A stretch of DNA of 18,559 nt from Holophagaceae bacterium (lineage in GTDB: Bacteria; Acidobacteriota; Holophagae; Holophagales; Holophagaceae), in assembly GCA_025355915.1 (NCBI GenBank), contig JANXYT010000096.1:1-18559 (forward strand), written 5' to 3'. The notes beneath the pieces were generated by a model. It saw nothing but the letters and a program-made list of their open reading frames with translations. It ran no database searches and was not told the origin of the DNA. The position numbers and the translations under genes were made by a program. Shown here piece by piece: positions 8,670 to 16,540 of this stretch (its first letter is position 1; each line of letters starts with the position of its first letter).

Positions 8670-8688
8670 TCCAAAATTTCATTTTGGA
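8670..8688. promoter_or_regulatory. Palindrome TCCAAAATTTCATTTTGGA over the small gene's ribosome binding site
   Basis: Perfect 8-bp arms with a 3-base centre, AT-rich in a GC-rich setting, ending 12 bases before the ATG at 8657. On the minus strand the right arm contains part of GGAG (8669-8672), so an RNA hairpin would cover the ribosome binding site. It could equally be a dimeric operator. Confidence 0.45.
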
Positions 8689-8734
8689 AATCCTCCCACG
8701 GCTCCTGGTCGCGGCCAAGCCATGGACGGAAAAC

Positions 8735-8750
8735 TTAACATCTCTTAACA
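8735..8750. promoter_or_regulatory. Direct repeat TTAACA-N4-TTAACA, possible response-regulator site
   Basis: Two identical 7-mers CTTAACA (8734-8740 and 8744-8750) lie one helical turn (10 bases) apart, about 77-93 bases upstream of the 53-codon gene. Tandem hexamers of this spacing are typical of OmpR/PhoB-type winged-helix regulators, and TTAACA resembles the Bacillus PhoP box. Binding by any protein is inference. Confidence 0.35.
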
Positions 8751-8806
8751 ACCACCGATTTGGCCCATCCCGACCCTGGTCTGGGTGATCCGGCCCCCGT
8801 CGACGC

Positions 8807-11800
8807 TCAGGTCAGGTTCACCCAGACTCTTAGCGCCTCGCTGACGCTCCAGGCCTGGGCATCGCAGCCTCGGGGGGCGTGGGGCGCGTCGCCGTCGAGG
8901 ATCTCGGGCAGGTGACCGAGGCAGCCCGTGTCCAGCAGGGGCACCACCGAACTCAGCCAGGCGCGGGCCGTGGCGCGGGCGGCGGGATCCCCGTCCCAGG
9001 CCAGGTCCAGGGCCTCGCAGAGCAGGGGCAGCTGCCAGACCCAGGCGGTGCCGTTGTGGTAGGCGGGTTTGCGGCGGGTATCCTCGTCGCCTTCGTAGCG
9101 ACCCTGGTAGGGATGCGTCGGATCGTTGAGCCCGCCGCCCCAGGGCGCGGGAATGGGCAAGGGTACGGTGACCGGCAGCGGTGCGAGACTCCTCAGACCA
9201 CCGGGCACCAGCAGGTGGCGGGCACAGGCATCCACGCAGCGCCGGGCGCGGTCCCCCGTCACCAACCCCAGAGAGACCAGGAAGAGCTGGTTGGGACGCA
9301 GGTGATCGGCGGGCGTGGCATCGTGGGCGGGCACGCCCTGGGCGGCCAGGAGAACATCCGCGAACCAGCCCCGGTCCTCCAGCCAGAAGGCGTCGAGGGA
9401 CGCCTCGGCCCGCGCGGCGGTGGCGGACCAGGGTTCCCCATCACTGGGCGCGACCTGGCGGTCGAGCAACCGCAGCAGCCGGATCCACAGGGCCTGGATC
9501 TCCACGGGGTAGCCCTCCCGTGGCGATCCCATGGGGTACCGGGTGTCCATCCAGGTGAAGTGCGCGGGGCTCCAGAGGAGGGCAGAGGCGGGATCCATTC
9601 GCACGCCGTTGCGGGCCCCGCGCCGCAGATGTTCACCCAGCGACGTCAGCACCTCGAGGACGGTGCGCCCGCCCGCCGCCGCCTGGAGGAACTCAGGTCC
9701 CAGGGATCCGGCGGCTTCCTCACAGGCCACGGCCAGCCAGAGGGGCGCGTCCGAGGTATCCCGGTCCACCGTGCTGTCAGCGCCGAGCATGTTGGGCAGG
9801 GTGCCGCGATCTTCCAGGGCCGCGAAGGTCCGCAGAATGAGGCCGGTCTCCTCGGTCAGCCCGGCCGCCAGCAGTCCCCGGCAGACGATGAGCGTGTCGC
9901 GGCCCCAGTCGAGGAACCAGGGGTAGCCCGCGATGACCGTGAGACCCTCGCCACGGCGGACGAGGAAGGCTCGCAGGGCCTGGCGAAGGCGCCCAGGGAG
10001 ATCCTGAATCGCCGTCGGCTCGAGGGACGGGTCTTCCACGGGAGCTTCCGCCTCGGCGCTGACGGTCATCCGGACCTTGGCTCCCGGAGGCAGCGGCAGG
10101 TCGAACCAGCCGGGGCTCCAGGCGTCCCCCGCATTCGCCATGCCCCGGGAGCCTTCCACGGGATGCGGTATCCCCCGGCAGGCTTCGGGCTGGGGGTGGT
10201 AGGTACCAGCCTCCGCCCAGGCCTCGAGGTGGCGATCGGCGGCGGGCGCGAAGCGAAAGCCCTGCTTTCCTTTCAGGAGCCCGGTGACGTTCAGGAAGCT
10301 CGCTTCCAAGCCTGCATCCAGCCGGGTCTCGTGGTGGAAGGAACGGTCCTCCAGATCGAGCCGCACGGTGAGGCGCACCTGGTGAGGCTCGGGCAGGTCC
10401 GTTTCCGCCCCCGTGGGGCCCGGCCGCGACCACCGCAGCACCACCGTGTTGAGATCGGCAGGCATGTCAGCCTCCAGGTGGATCTCCACCTGGTGCCCAT
10501 CACCCGCGCTGGCCAGGAAGGTCCAGCGGGCGGGGGGGCCAGCCTCGAAGCGCACCAGATTGCGGGCCTCCAGGGCGGTGCTGAATCCATCCGCGTTCAC
10601 CCAGGCCCGCAGCCGCTTGGCCAGCACCTGGCGGTCCGAGGGAGCCGAAGGGTGAAGGTTCGCGGCCAGCAGGCAATCGTATTTGGAGGCGATGGCGCCG
10701 AGGTCCGCATGCAACCGCGCCATGCCCCCGCGGCCATTGGTGAGCAGGGCCAGACCCTCGCGTCCCGCCTTCGGTGGATCTGGAACCTCGGGGAGAAAGT
10801 GGAGGTCTGCCTGGAGAAGGCCCGCCCCCGTGGCATGGCGCTGAAGGACAAGGGTGGCCTTGCCCTTCCGCGGTGGACGGGGCGGTACGGCCGCGATGAA
10901 ACCGCCGTCCACCGGAGTGCTCCGAAGGTGCAGGTCGGGCCGGTCCGCCATCCGCAGGGTGACGTTGAAGGGGGACGGATCCTGCAGCAGAAGCCAGTGG
11001 TCCGGCGCCACCAGACTGACCCGTTGCGCGCCCGCCACGGTCCAGAGCGTCACCCGGGGAAACGCCGGAAGCGCGAGGGCTGCATCAAGGGCACCCAGCA
11101 GATCGCGGCGGAGACATGCGTCATCGATATGGGGCAGGGCGGCCAGGAAACCGGCGGGGGACGGCGCGACCCGGTTCGCCAGACCCCGCCAATCGCTAGG
11201 ACCGATGGCCTCCGCTGGATGGACCAGGGCCAGGGCTTGCAGGGCCCAGGCCGCCTGGGCCCGGGCCTGGCGGTAGGCTTCGCCAGCCAGGCCCTGGGGG
11301 GTGGCCTGGGCCGACAGACAATAGCTCCCCCCTGCGGAGAGGGTCACCTCATGGCCACCGTCGGGCAGGATGCGATGGTCCGGAAGCGGTTGGTCCAGAA
11401 GATCCACACAGAGATCACCGATGCCGCTCCAGACCTGAGCTTCGATGTGGCAGGACTGGGCCGCGTCCATATCGAGGTTCACAAGGATCAGCACGCGATC
11501 AAGGCCCTCTGCGGAAGTCCGCTGGAGAACCAGCACCGAGGCGTCGTCCCCGCTGAGGCGGCGCACGTCCGCGCCATCAAAGAAGCAGGGATGGTCCGAG
11601 AGCAGGTGGTTGAGCGCGGCCAGGTCGTCCACCAGGTTCGGCTCTGCGCCCCAGGCCAGGTCGTGGGCTTCGTGGACATCCACCTTTTCCGTGGCCAGCC
11701 ATTCCACGCCCGCGGTGAATCCGAATCCGCCATTCTGGCCCACGAGGGCGCAGAGCCGGTTGCGCAGGCGGGACCAAGCGGCGCCCTGTTCCGCGAGGCG

Positions 11801-13048
11801 GCGGTTGTCATGGGTTTCGCTGTAGTGGACCAGCAGCCCGCTCCGTTCTCCCTCGCGCAGGCAGTGGTCGAGGTGGTGCGCCACCTCGATGGGATGGTGG
11901 TTCTGGAACAGTTCGGAATAGGCCCACTGCATGCCGCCCCGGGTGAGCAGGGTTTCGGTGGTCTCCCAGGCCCCGCCAAGACCCTCCAGCAGGAAGACGG
12001 CCTCTGGATAGGCCTGGTGGACCTTCGCGGTGATGTACTGCCAGGCGGGCAGGGGCACCATGTAGCCCGCGTCACAGCGGAAGCCATCCACGCCGCGCCC
12101 GCACCAGGTGAGCAGGGCCCGGGCCACGATGTCCCAAAGGGCGGGGGAGCCGTGGTCCAGTTCCACCAGATCCGCCCAGATGGTGCCCCAGGCGCCGGGG
12201 CTATGGAAGGTGCCGTCCGGGTTGCGGCAGAACCAGTTGGGGCGGTGTTCCAGCAGGCGGGAGCCCCAGCCCGTGTGATTCACGAGGATATCCAGCAGCA
12301 CCTGGCCGCCACCCTGATGGACAGCTTCTGTCAATTCTGAGAACTGGTCCTCCGCGGTGGTGCGGCGGTCGAAGTCCACCAGGGCTGGGTCGATGGCCGT
12401 GAGGTCCAACTGGGCGTAGGGGCTGCCGAAGCGGCCCATGCGGGCGTAGGTGGTGGGTACCGGCCCCACGGGCAGCAGGTGGAGGATCCGGCAGCCCAGG
12501 CGCTCGATGATGTGGGGCACGGCGGCCGTGAGGTCGCGCAGGCGGCCTGAGGGGGGGATCACCGTGTAACCCGAGTCATCCAGAATGTGGATGGCCGTGG
12601 CCAGATCCGGGCGCTGGCGGGCCGCCGCATCCCCGAACATCCGGGGGAAGGTGCAGTAGATGGTATTGGCCGTGCGCAGCCGGTCGGGGTGGATCGAGAG
12701 GCTGACATCTTCGCCTTCTGGCCAGTGTTGGCAGCCGTCCGGGGCCACGCCATAGGCCTTGGCGCGGAAGGAGCCAGGCTCGGTCAGGGCCAAGTCCAGG
12801 GCCCAGCCGTCCGCGGTCGCAGGCAACGGGATATCGCGCCAGGAGGAACCTGCGGGGTCGCTGAATCCCTCCCCAGCCAAAGCCAGGGTCTCCTCGCGCA
12901 GCCGCGCCCCCCGGGTGAGGTTCGTGCGCAGGAAGGCCCGCCAGCCTTCGGTCCCCGCCTGAGGGTGGGCCAACGTGAAGACCACCCGATCCCCCACGAA
13001 GCGGAGCAGCTGGGTGCCGGGGGGCGGGGTCATCGCAGGGGAGGACAT
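8807..13048 (-). CDS. Two-domain glycogen debranching enzyme (GH13 + GH133 amylo-alpha-1,6-glucosidase)
   Basis: A 1413-residue protein with two glycoside hydrolase modules. After an N-terminal beta region (1-120) comes a GH13 barrel (about 130-600): DILVNHTG, nucleophile D326 in VDGFRCDAG, acid/base E355 in FLLEGLGG and D414 in ETHDNRRL, so the triad is intact and a 4-alpha-glucanotransferase or related activity is likely. After a linker and beta-sandwich region (about 650-1010) comes a GDE_C/GH133 (alpha/alpha)6 domain (about 1020-1413) with GYPWFLDWGRDT (D1051), AYHNGTAWVW (H1331) and GHLPEILDGD...CDAQAWSVSEALR. This is the layout of eukaryotic glycogen debranching enzyme: transferase first, alpha-1,6-glucosidase second. 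No signal peptide is seen, so it should act in the cytoplasm. The ATG at 13048 has GAAGGG 5 bases upstream. It lies 40 bases after ftsZ with no T-tract terminator between. The exact activity of each half needs assay. Confidence 0.93.
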   Translation of the reverse strand: MSSPAMTPPPGTQLLRFVGDRVVFTLAHPQAGTEGWRAFLRTNLTRGARLREETLALAGEGFSDPAGSSWRDIPLPATADGWALDLALTEPGSFRAKAYGVAPDGCQHWPEGEDVSLSIHPDRLRTANTIYCTFPRMFGDAAARQRPDLATAIHILDDSGYTVIPPSGRLRDLTAAVPHIIERLGCRILHLLPVGPVPTTYARMGRFGSPYAQLDLTAIDPALVDFDRRTTAEDQFSELTEAVHQGGGQVLLDILVNHTGWGSRLLEHRPNWFCRNPDGTFHSPGAWGTIWADLVELDHGSPALWDIVARALLTWCGRGVDGFRCDAGYMVPLPAWQYITAKVHQAYPEAVFLLEGLGGAWETTETLLTRGGMQWAYSELFQNHHPIEVAHHLDHCLREGERSGLLVHYSETHDNRRLAEQGAAWSRLRNRLCALVGQNGGFGFTAGVEWLATEKVDVHEAHDLAWGAEPNLVDDLAALNHLLSDHPCFFDGADVRRLSGDDASVLVLQRTSAEGLDRVLILVNLDMDAAQSCHIEAQVWSGIGDLCVDLLDQPLPDHRILPDGGHEVTLSAGGSYCLSAQATPQGLAGEAYRQARAQAAWALQALALVHPAEAIGPSDWRGLANRVAPSPAGFLAALPHIDDACLRRDLLGALDAALALPAFPRVTLWTVAGAQRVSLVAPDHWLLLQDPSPFNVTLRMADRPDLHLRSTPVDGGFIAAVPPRPPRKGKATLVLQRHATGAGLLQADLHFLPEVPDPPKAGREGLALLTNGRGGMARLHADLGAIASKYDCLLAANLHPSAPSDRQVLAKRLRAWVNADGFSTALEARNLVRFEAGPPARWTFLASAGDGHQVEIHLEADMPADLNTVVLRWSRPGPTGAETDLPEPHQVRLTVRLDLEDRSFHHETRLDAGLEASFLNVTGLLKGKQGFRFAPAADRHLEAWAEAGTYHPQPEACRGIPHPVEGSRGMANAGDAWSPGWFDLPLPPGAKVRMTVSAEAEAPVEDPSLEPTAIQDLPGRLRQALRAFLVRRGEGLTVIAGYPWFLDWGRDTLIVCRGLLAAGLTEETGLILRTFAALEDRGTLPNMLGADSTVDRDTSDAPLWLAVACEEAAGSLGPEFLQAAAGGRTVLEVLTSLGEHLRRGARNGVRMDPASALLWSPAHFTWMDTRYPMGSPREGYPVEIQALWIRLLRLLDRQVAPSDGEPWSATAARAEASLDAFWLEDRGWFADVLLAAQGVPAHDATPADHLRPNQLFLVSLGLVTGDRARRCVDACARHLLVPGGLRSLAPLPVTVPLPIPAPWGGGLNDPTHPYQGRYEGDEDTRRKPAYHNGTAWVWQLPLLCEALDLAWDGDPAARATARAWLSSVVPLLDTGCLGHLPEILDGDAPHAPRGCDAQAWSVSEALRVWVNLT

Positions 13049-13088
13049 GGAAGCCCTTCAGCCGCTGGGAAAGGCGGAATGGGACACC

Positions 13089-14348
13089 TTACTCGATGGG
13101 CAGCCGCCCCTGGCCCATGCGCATGATGGCGGGCACATGAAGGTCGTCGGCGCCGCCGGGGAGTTCTCCGCTGGGCGTGGGGGCCTGGGGCAACAGGCGG
13201 GTGGGGGTGGGGCCCTGCTCGCCGGCGGGCATCTCTCCGTAGACGCGGCCACTGACCACATTCGCGGGCAGCGCCTGGGACGGCATGGAGAGGCCGGAGG
13301 CGTGGGTCTGGAGGGGCGCAGATTCCCCGCCGCTATCCAGGTTCAGGCTGTGGCGGCGCTCTTCCAGAAGTTTCTCCTCCTGGTCGAAGCCGCTGGCCAG
13401 CACGGTGACCAGCACGCGATCTTCCATGCCCTCGCCTTCCACGGTGCAGGCCTTGATGTCGGGGCGGCCGTTGTAGTGATCCTGCAGGTAGTTCATGGCC
13501 GTCTCGATGGCCGAAGCCTCCATGACCTCCCAATCGGCGGTGATGGACACCATAACGTTCGCCGCCGCGCCGGACTGCGCCCGTTCGAGCAGGGGGCAGG
13601 CCAGGGCTTTGCGGAGGGCGTCCATGACCGCTTCCTCGCCGCGGCCAGCACCGGTGCCGATGAGCGCTTCGCCGCCGTTGCGGAGGACAGCCTCCACGTC
13701 AGCGAAATCACCGTTGATGATGCCGGGCTTGAGGATGAGATCGGCGATGCCGCGCACACCCTGGATGAGCACGCCGTCGGCCACGCGGAAGGCCTCCTTC
13801 ATGGTCACGCGGGCATCACAGACATTCTTCAGGCGCTCGTTGCTGACGACGATGACCGTATCCGCCGTGTCCCGCAGGTTGGCCAGGCCGGCGAGGGCGA
13901 GATCCCCCTTCTTGCGGCCCTCCCAGGCGAAGGGCGTGATGACCACGGCCACGGTGAGCGCGCCGAGTTCCCGGGCATAGTTGGCCAGCACCGGGGCTGC
14001 GCCGGTGCCGGTGCCGCCACCCATGCCCGCGGTGATGAAGATCATGTCGGCGCCCTGGAGGGCCGCCAGCACTTCCTCGCGGCTTTCTTCCGCCGCCACG
14101 GCGCCGAGCTCGGCGCTGCCGCCCGCGCCCAGACCGCGGCTGCTCTGGGGGCCCAGGGGCAGCTTCAGGTGGGCCTTGTTCTGGGCGAGGCTCTGCTGGT
14201 CGGTATTCATGGCGATGAACTGCACGCCGGTGACACCGCTCTCGATCATGCGGTTGATGGCGTTGCAGCCCGCGCCGCCCACGCCCAGCACCTTGATGTT
14301 GGCGCCGGGCAGGCCGTGGGGGCAGGGAAGAAAGGGGGTCTCGGACAT
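13089..14348 (-). CDS. ftsZ: Cell division protein FtsZ
   Basis: FtsZ is the tubulin-like GTPase that forms the division ring. From the ATG at 14348 it is 419 residues. Seen are [12 protein letters not shown] (22-33), the T4-type signature GGGTGTG (110-116), [11 protein letters not shown], and the synergy (T7) loop INGDFADV with N212 and D214; the residue between them is Gly where Val or Ala is usual. A short variable linker ends in a recognisable FtsA-binding tail, [11 protein letters not shown], followed by eight extra residues. I chose 14348 because GGGAG stands 5 bases before it. The in-frame ATG at 14369, 2 bases after the ftsA stop, has no binding site and would add seven residues. The gene follows ftsA directly, and the debranching enzyme gene follows it after 40 bases. 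Confidence 0.97.
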   Translation of the reverse strand: MSETPFLPCPHGLPGANIKVLGVGGAGCNAINRMIESGVTGVQFIAMNTDQQSLAQNKAHLKLPLGPQSSRGLGAGGSAELGAVAAEESREEVLAALQGADMIFITAGMGGGTGTGAAPVLANYARELGALTVAVVITPFAWEGRKKGDLALAGLANLRDTADTVIVVSNERLKNVCDARVTMKEAFRVADGVLIQGVRGIADLILKPGIINGDFADVEAVLRNGGEALIGTGAGRGEEAVMDALRKALACPLLERAQSGAAANVMVSITADWEVMEASAIETAMNYLQDHYNGRPDIKACTVEGEGMEDRVLVTVLASGFDQEEKLLEERRHSLNLDSGGESAPLQTHASGLSMPSQALPANVVSGRVYGEMPAGEQGPTPTRLLPQAPTPSGELPGGADDLHVPAIMRMGQGRLPIE

Positions 14349-14353
14349 CGGGG

Positions 14354-14358
14354 CTCCC
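14354..14358 (-). promoter_or_regulatory. Ribosome binding site that decides the ftsZ start
   Basis: GGGAG on the minus strand, 5 bases before the ATG at 14348 and downstream of the alternative ATG at 14369. Confidence 0.55.
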
Positions 14359-14371
14359 GAAGGTTGCATGA

Positions 14372-15586
14372 CTAGAACAGCTTCTTGAATCGGCCGAGGA
14401 AACCATCGCCCCGGTCCTGCTTGCCGCGGGTTTCGTTCAGGTCCCGCGACAGGGCCTTCACGGCACCCAGCGCGTTCACGAAGAAGGGATTGCCGGTGGC
14501 CTGGGGCAGGCCGACCACGCCTTGGATCCGGCCCAGCACCACGCGGGGCCGTCCCAGCAGGGTCTGGGCGAGGATGGGCAGGTGGGTGAGCAGGGCGCCC
14601 CCCCCCACCAGATGCACACCCCCGTGGATTTCGTGCATGAGGCCCGTGCGGCCCATTTCGGACAATACGAGATTCAGCAGTTCTGCGGCGCGGGCCTGCA
14701 GCACTTCGGCGATCTCGCGCCGGGACACCAGGCGTCCCTCCTCCTCGAGTTCGACGGATTCCTCCGCGGGCACCTGGCTGGGGAGCACGGTGCCGAAGCG
14801 CATCTTGATGCGCTCGGAGGCCGCCATGCCGCCCAGGTGCTTGGTGATCTCCAGGTCGCGGGTGAAGTGTGCGCCGCCGATGGGAATCACGGCGGAATGG
14901 AACAGCGTGCCGTGCAGGAAGATGCCCAGGTGGGTCAGGTGCTCGCCGATGTCCACCACCACTGCGCCATTCTGGCGGTCCTCGCGGCTCAGCACCGCAT
15001 CGGCGCTGGCGAGGGGCGAGTACATCAGCTCGGCGCCGTGCAGCCCCGCGTTCTTCAGCGCGATCTGGATGTTCATGATGACGGGGCTGGGCGCCACGAT
15101 GATGCGGACCTCGGCCTCCAGCGTCTCGCCGAACATGGCCACGGGGTTGCGAATGTCGCGCTGGCCCTTGATGTGGAACATCTGCGGGATGCGGTGGAGG
15201 ACCAGCTCTTCCTTGGCCAGCTTGCAGCCGTTGGTGGCCTGTTCCAGTACGCGGTCCCGGTCGGCGGCGGTGATGATCTTGTCGCCGCTGGAGATGGTAA
15301 TGGAATCGCGAAGGTTTTCGCCCTTGAACTGGATGCCGTCCACGGCCACGCGGATGCCGTCCACCTTGGCCTGCCCGGCGGTGTTCATGGCCTCTTCCAC
15401 GGCCCGCACGATGGCTCGGGTGCTGAGCTCCATGTCGGTGATCTGGCCCTGAGTGATTCCGCCCTGGGACGAGGACTGACCGGTTCCGGTCACATTCAGG
15501 GTTCCGTCTTCCTCCTGGACGGCGACCACCGCCACCACTTTGCTTGCACCAAGGTCGAGCCCTAGGAGAACGGCGCGTTGAGACAT
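14372..15586 (-). CDS. ftsA: Cell division protein FtsA
   Basis: FtsA is the actin-like ATPase that tethers FtsZ to the membrane. The 404-residue length is normal. Landmarks: phosphate-1 loop [16 protein letters not shown] (7-22), the 1C-domain region (about 85-165), phosphate-2 region [15 protein letters not shown] with D212, [24 protein letters not shown] and the adenosine motif [10 protein letters not shown]. The C-terminus [10 protein letters not shown] is the amphipathic membrane-targeting helix of the family. The phosphate-2 loop is odd: after D-I-G come E215 and H216 where most FtsA proteins have two glycines. The ATG at 15586 has AAGGA 6 bases upstream and its own extended -10 promoter. 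ftsZ follows at once. Confidence 0.96.
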   Translation of the reverse strand: MSQRAVLLGLDLGASKVVAVVAVQEEDGTLNVTGTGQSSSQGGITQGQITDMELSTRAIVRAVEEAMNTAGQAKVDGIRVAVDGIQFKGENLRDSITISSGDKIITAADRDRVLEQATNGCKLAKEELVLHRIPQMFHIKGQRDIRNPVAMFGETLEAEVRIIVAPSPVIMNIQIALKNAGLHGAELMYSPLASADAVLSREDRQNGAVVVDIGEHLTHLGIFLHGTLFHSAVIPIGGAHFTRDLEITKHLGGMAASERIKMRFGTVLPSQVPAEESVELEEEGRLVSRREIAEVLQARAAELLNLVLSEMGRTGLMHEIHGGVHLVGGGALLTHLPILAQTLLGRPRVVLGRIQGVVGLPQATGNPFFVNALGAVKALSRDLNETRGKQDRGDGFLGRFKKLF

Positions 15587-15610
15587 GAAGTTCCTTTTCC
15601 TTGCTCTAGG

Positions 15611-15619
15611 TTTATACCA
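15611..15619 (-). promoter_or_regulatory. Extended -10 promoter for ftsA-ftsZ
   Basis: On the minus strand TGGTATAAA gives a TGn plus TATAAA extended -10 element, 24 bases before the ftsA ATG, so the transcript would start near 15604 with a short leader holding AAGGA. No good -35 is seen, as expected for extended -10 promoters. A small palindrome, CTCGA-GAAA-TCGAG (15626-15639 on the plus strand), lies just upstream. Confidence 0.5.
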
Positions 15620-15652
15620 GTTCCGCTCGAGAAATCGAGGATTCGTGACGGG

Positions 15653-15706
15653 AAAAAAAACCGCCCCCTTCCCCCGGAGGTCAGCGCGGGGACTTTACCG
15701 GGGCGG
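15653..15706 (-). terminator. Intrinsic terminator at the end of ftsQ
   Basis: On the minus strand CCGCCCC (15700-15706, in the last codons of ftsQ) can pair with GGGGCGG (15661-15667), directly followed by eight T (15653-15660). A nested CCCCG/CGGGG stem (15687-15691 with 15672-15676) fills the large loop. A GC stem plus an unbroken T-tract is a classical rho-independent signal. Confidence 0.6.
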
Positions 15707-16469
15707 GGGCATCCTCCGGCTCACCCACGGAAACTTCGTCATCCCACCTCAGGTCGATGTACCGGAGCCGGGCCAGATCCGGCCGCAGGGACAGGCGGTC
15801 CACGAAGAGCCCCTGAAAATTGGGAACGTTTTTCGTCACATCCTGACGGGAAAGGTAGATCGGGGCTGGAAGCCCTTCGATATAGGCAACTGGGCCCTTT
15901 GGAGTATCTCGAAGTTCAGTAATGCGTTCATAAAAGCCCTGCTGTTTTTCACGGAGAGTCCGCGCAGCGCTGACCATTCGAGCCAGTCCATGATCTGTCT
16001 GGCTAGAGGGGTCCACCACCACCGGAATGGGATTTAGGTTGGCTTGGTTGACCCGATCGAGCAGCACTCCGTCATCGGACACGAGGAACACCCCATTGGG
16101 GCGCACCAGCCAGAGCACGGGCCGCCGTTCTTCGATGACGAGGCTGAGGCGGTCCGGGGGATCCTTGCGGATCTGGAGCCCCCGCACCCAGCGCTTGGCC
16201 TCGATGCGGGTCCGGAGGTCCTCCGCATCCACCCAGAAGAGCGGCTTGCCCAGCACCAGTTGCTCCGCCAGCTTCTGGATTTCTGCCTGGCGCTCGCCCC
16301 GGCAGCCGCTCACGTTCACCTGTTCGATGACGAGTTTCTGGAACCCCAGATACCGCGTCCCCAACTCCATCAGCCCCCAGCCCGCGAGACCCAGCACCAC
16401 CAGGGTGATCCCCGCCCGGGCCCAGGGGAGCCAGGGGCGCTTGGGGCGGGTGCGGGGGAGCATGGACAT
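15681..16469 (-). CDS. ftsQ: Cell division protein FtsQ (DivIB)
   Basis: FtsQ is a bitopic divisome protein that links early and late division proteins (with FtsL and FtsB). The 262 residues show a basic cytoplasmic N-terminus (RTRPKRPW), one membrane segment (about 17-37, RAGITLVVLGLAGWGLM), a POTRA domain (about 46-122, VIEQVNVSGCRGERQAEIQ to DRLSLVIEERRPVLWL) and a FtsQ beta domain (about 125-245, NGVFLVSDDGVLLDRV and VAYIEGLPAPIYLSRQ). The tail is acidic and proline-rich. The ATG at 16469 begins 26 bases after the murB stop; a second ATG two codons on is possible. Neither has a ribosome binding site because a 7-bp repeat array occupies this place. An intrinsic terminator overlaps the 3' end. 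Confidence 0.93.
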   Translation of the reverse strand: MSMLPRTRPKRPWLPWARAGITLVVLGLAGWGLMELGTRYLGFQKLVIEQVNVSGCRGERQAEIQKLAEQLVLGKPLFWVDAEDLRTRIEAKRWVRGLQIRKDPPDRLSLVIEERRPVLWLVRPNGVFLVSDDGVLLDRVNQANLNPIPVVVDPSSQTDHGLARMVSAARTLREKQQGFYERITELRDTPKGPVAYIEGLPAPIYLSRQDVTKNVPNFQGLFVDRLSLRPDLARLRYIDLRWDDEVSVGEPEDAPAPVKSPR

Positions 16470-16477
16470 GGTAGAAA

Positions 16478-16540
16478 GCTATCAGCTATCGGCTCTCAGC
16501 TGTCAGTTGCGGGCTGAGAGCTGACGGCTGACGCCTGACA
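16478..16540. repeat. Inverted array of nine 7-bp repeats at the murB-ftsQ junction
   Basis: Nine consecutive heptamers keep exact 7-base register. The left four follow GCTNTCA (GCTATCA, GCTATCG, GCTCTCA, GCTGTCA). After GTTGCGG the right ones read as the reverse complement of the same motif (GCTGAGA, GCTGACG twice, CCTGACA). CTCTCAGC (16494-16501) pairs perfectly with GCTGAGAG (16513-16520), so the array can form a hairpin or cruciform. The murB stop codon lies inside the third unit. Confidence 0.8.

Noticed and set aside
8491..8751. An 86-codon minus-strand frame overlapping the 53-codon gene
   Set aside because: It is rich in Arg and Pro and lacks GC-ending codon bias; the overlapping 53-codon frame has the codon pattern of neighbouring genes.
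8879..12340. A 1153-codon open frame on the plus strand opposite the debranching enzyme gene
   Set aside because: It is antisense to a gene with clear GH13 and GH133 motifs; its translation is rich in Gly, Gln, Val, His and Arg with no recognisable domain. Long antisense frames are expected when third positions are mostly G or C.
12975..14375. A 466-codon plus-strand frame opposite ftsZ
   Set aside because: It has the same shadow composition, and ftsZ on the other strand has all family motifs.
16027..16524. A plus-strand frame ending in ESYQLSALSCQLRAES
   Set aside because: It is antisense to ftsQ; the ending is the usual spurious translation of GCTNTCA heptamer repeats.
16478..16540. CRISPR array
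   Set aside because: The units are 7 bp with no spacers, and no cas genes are present.
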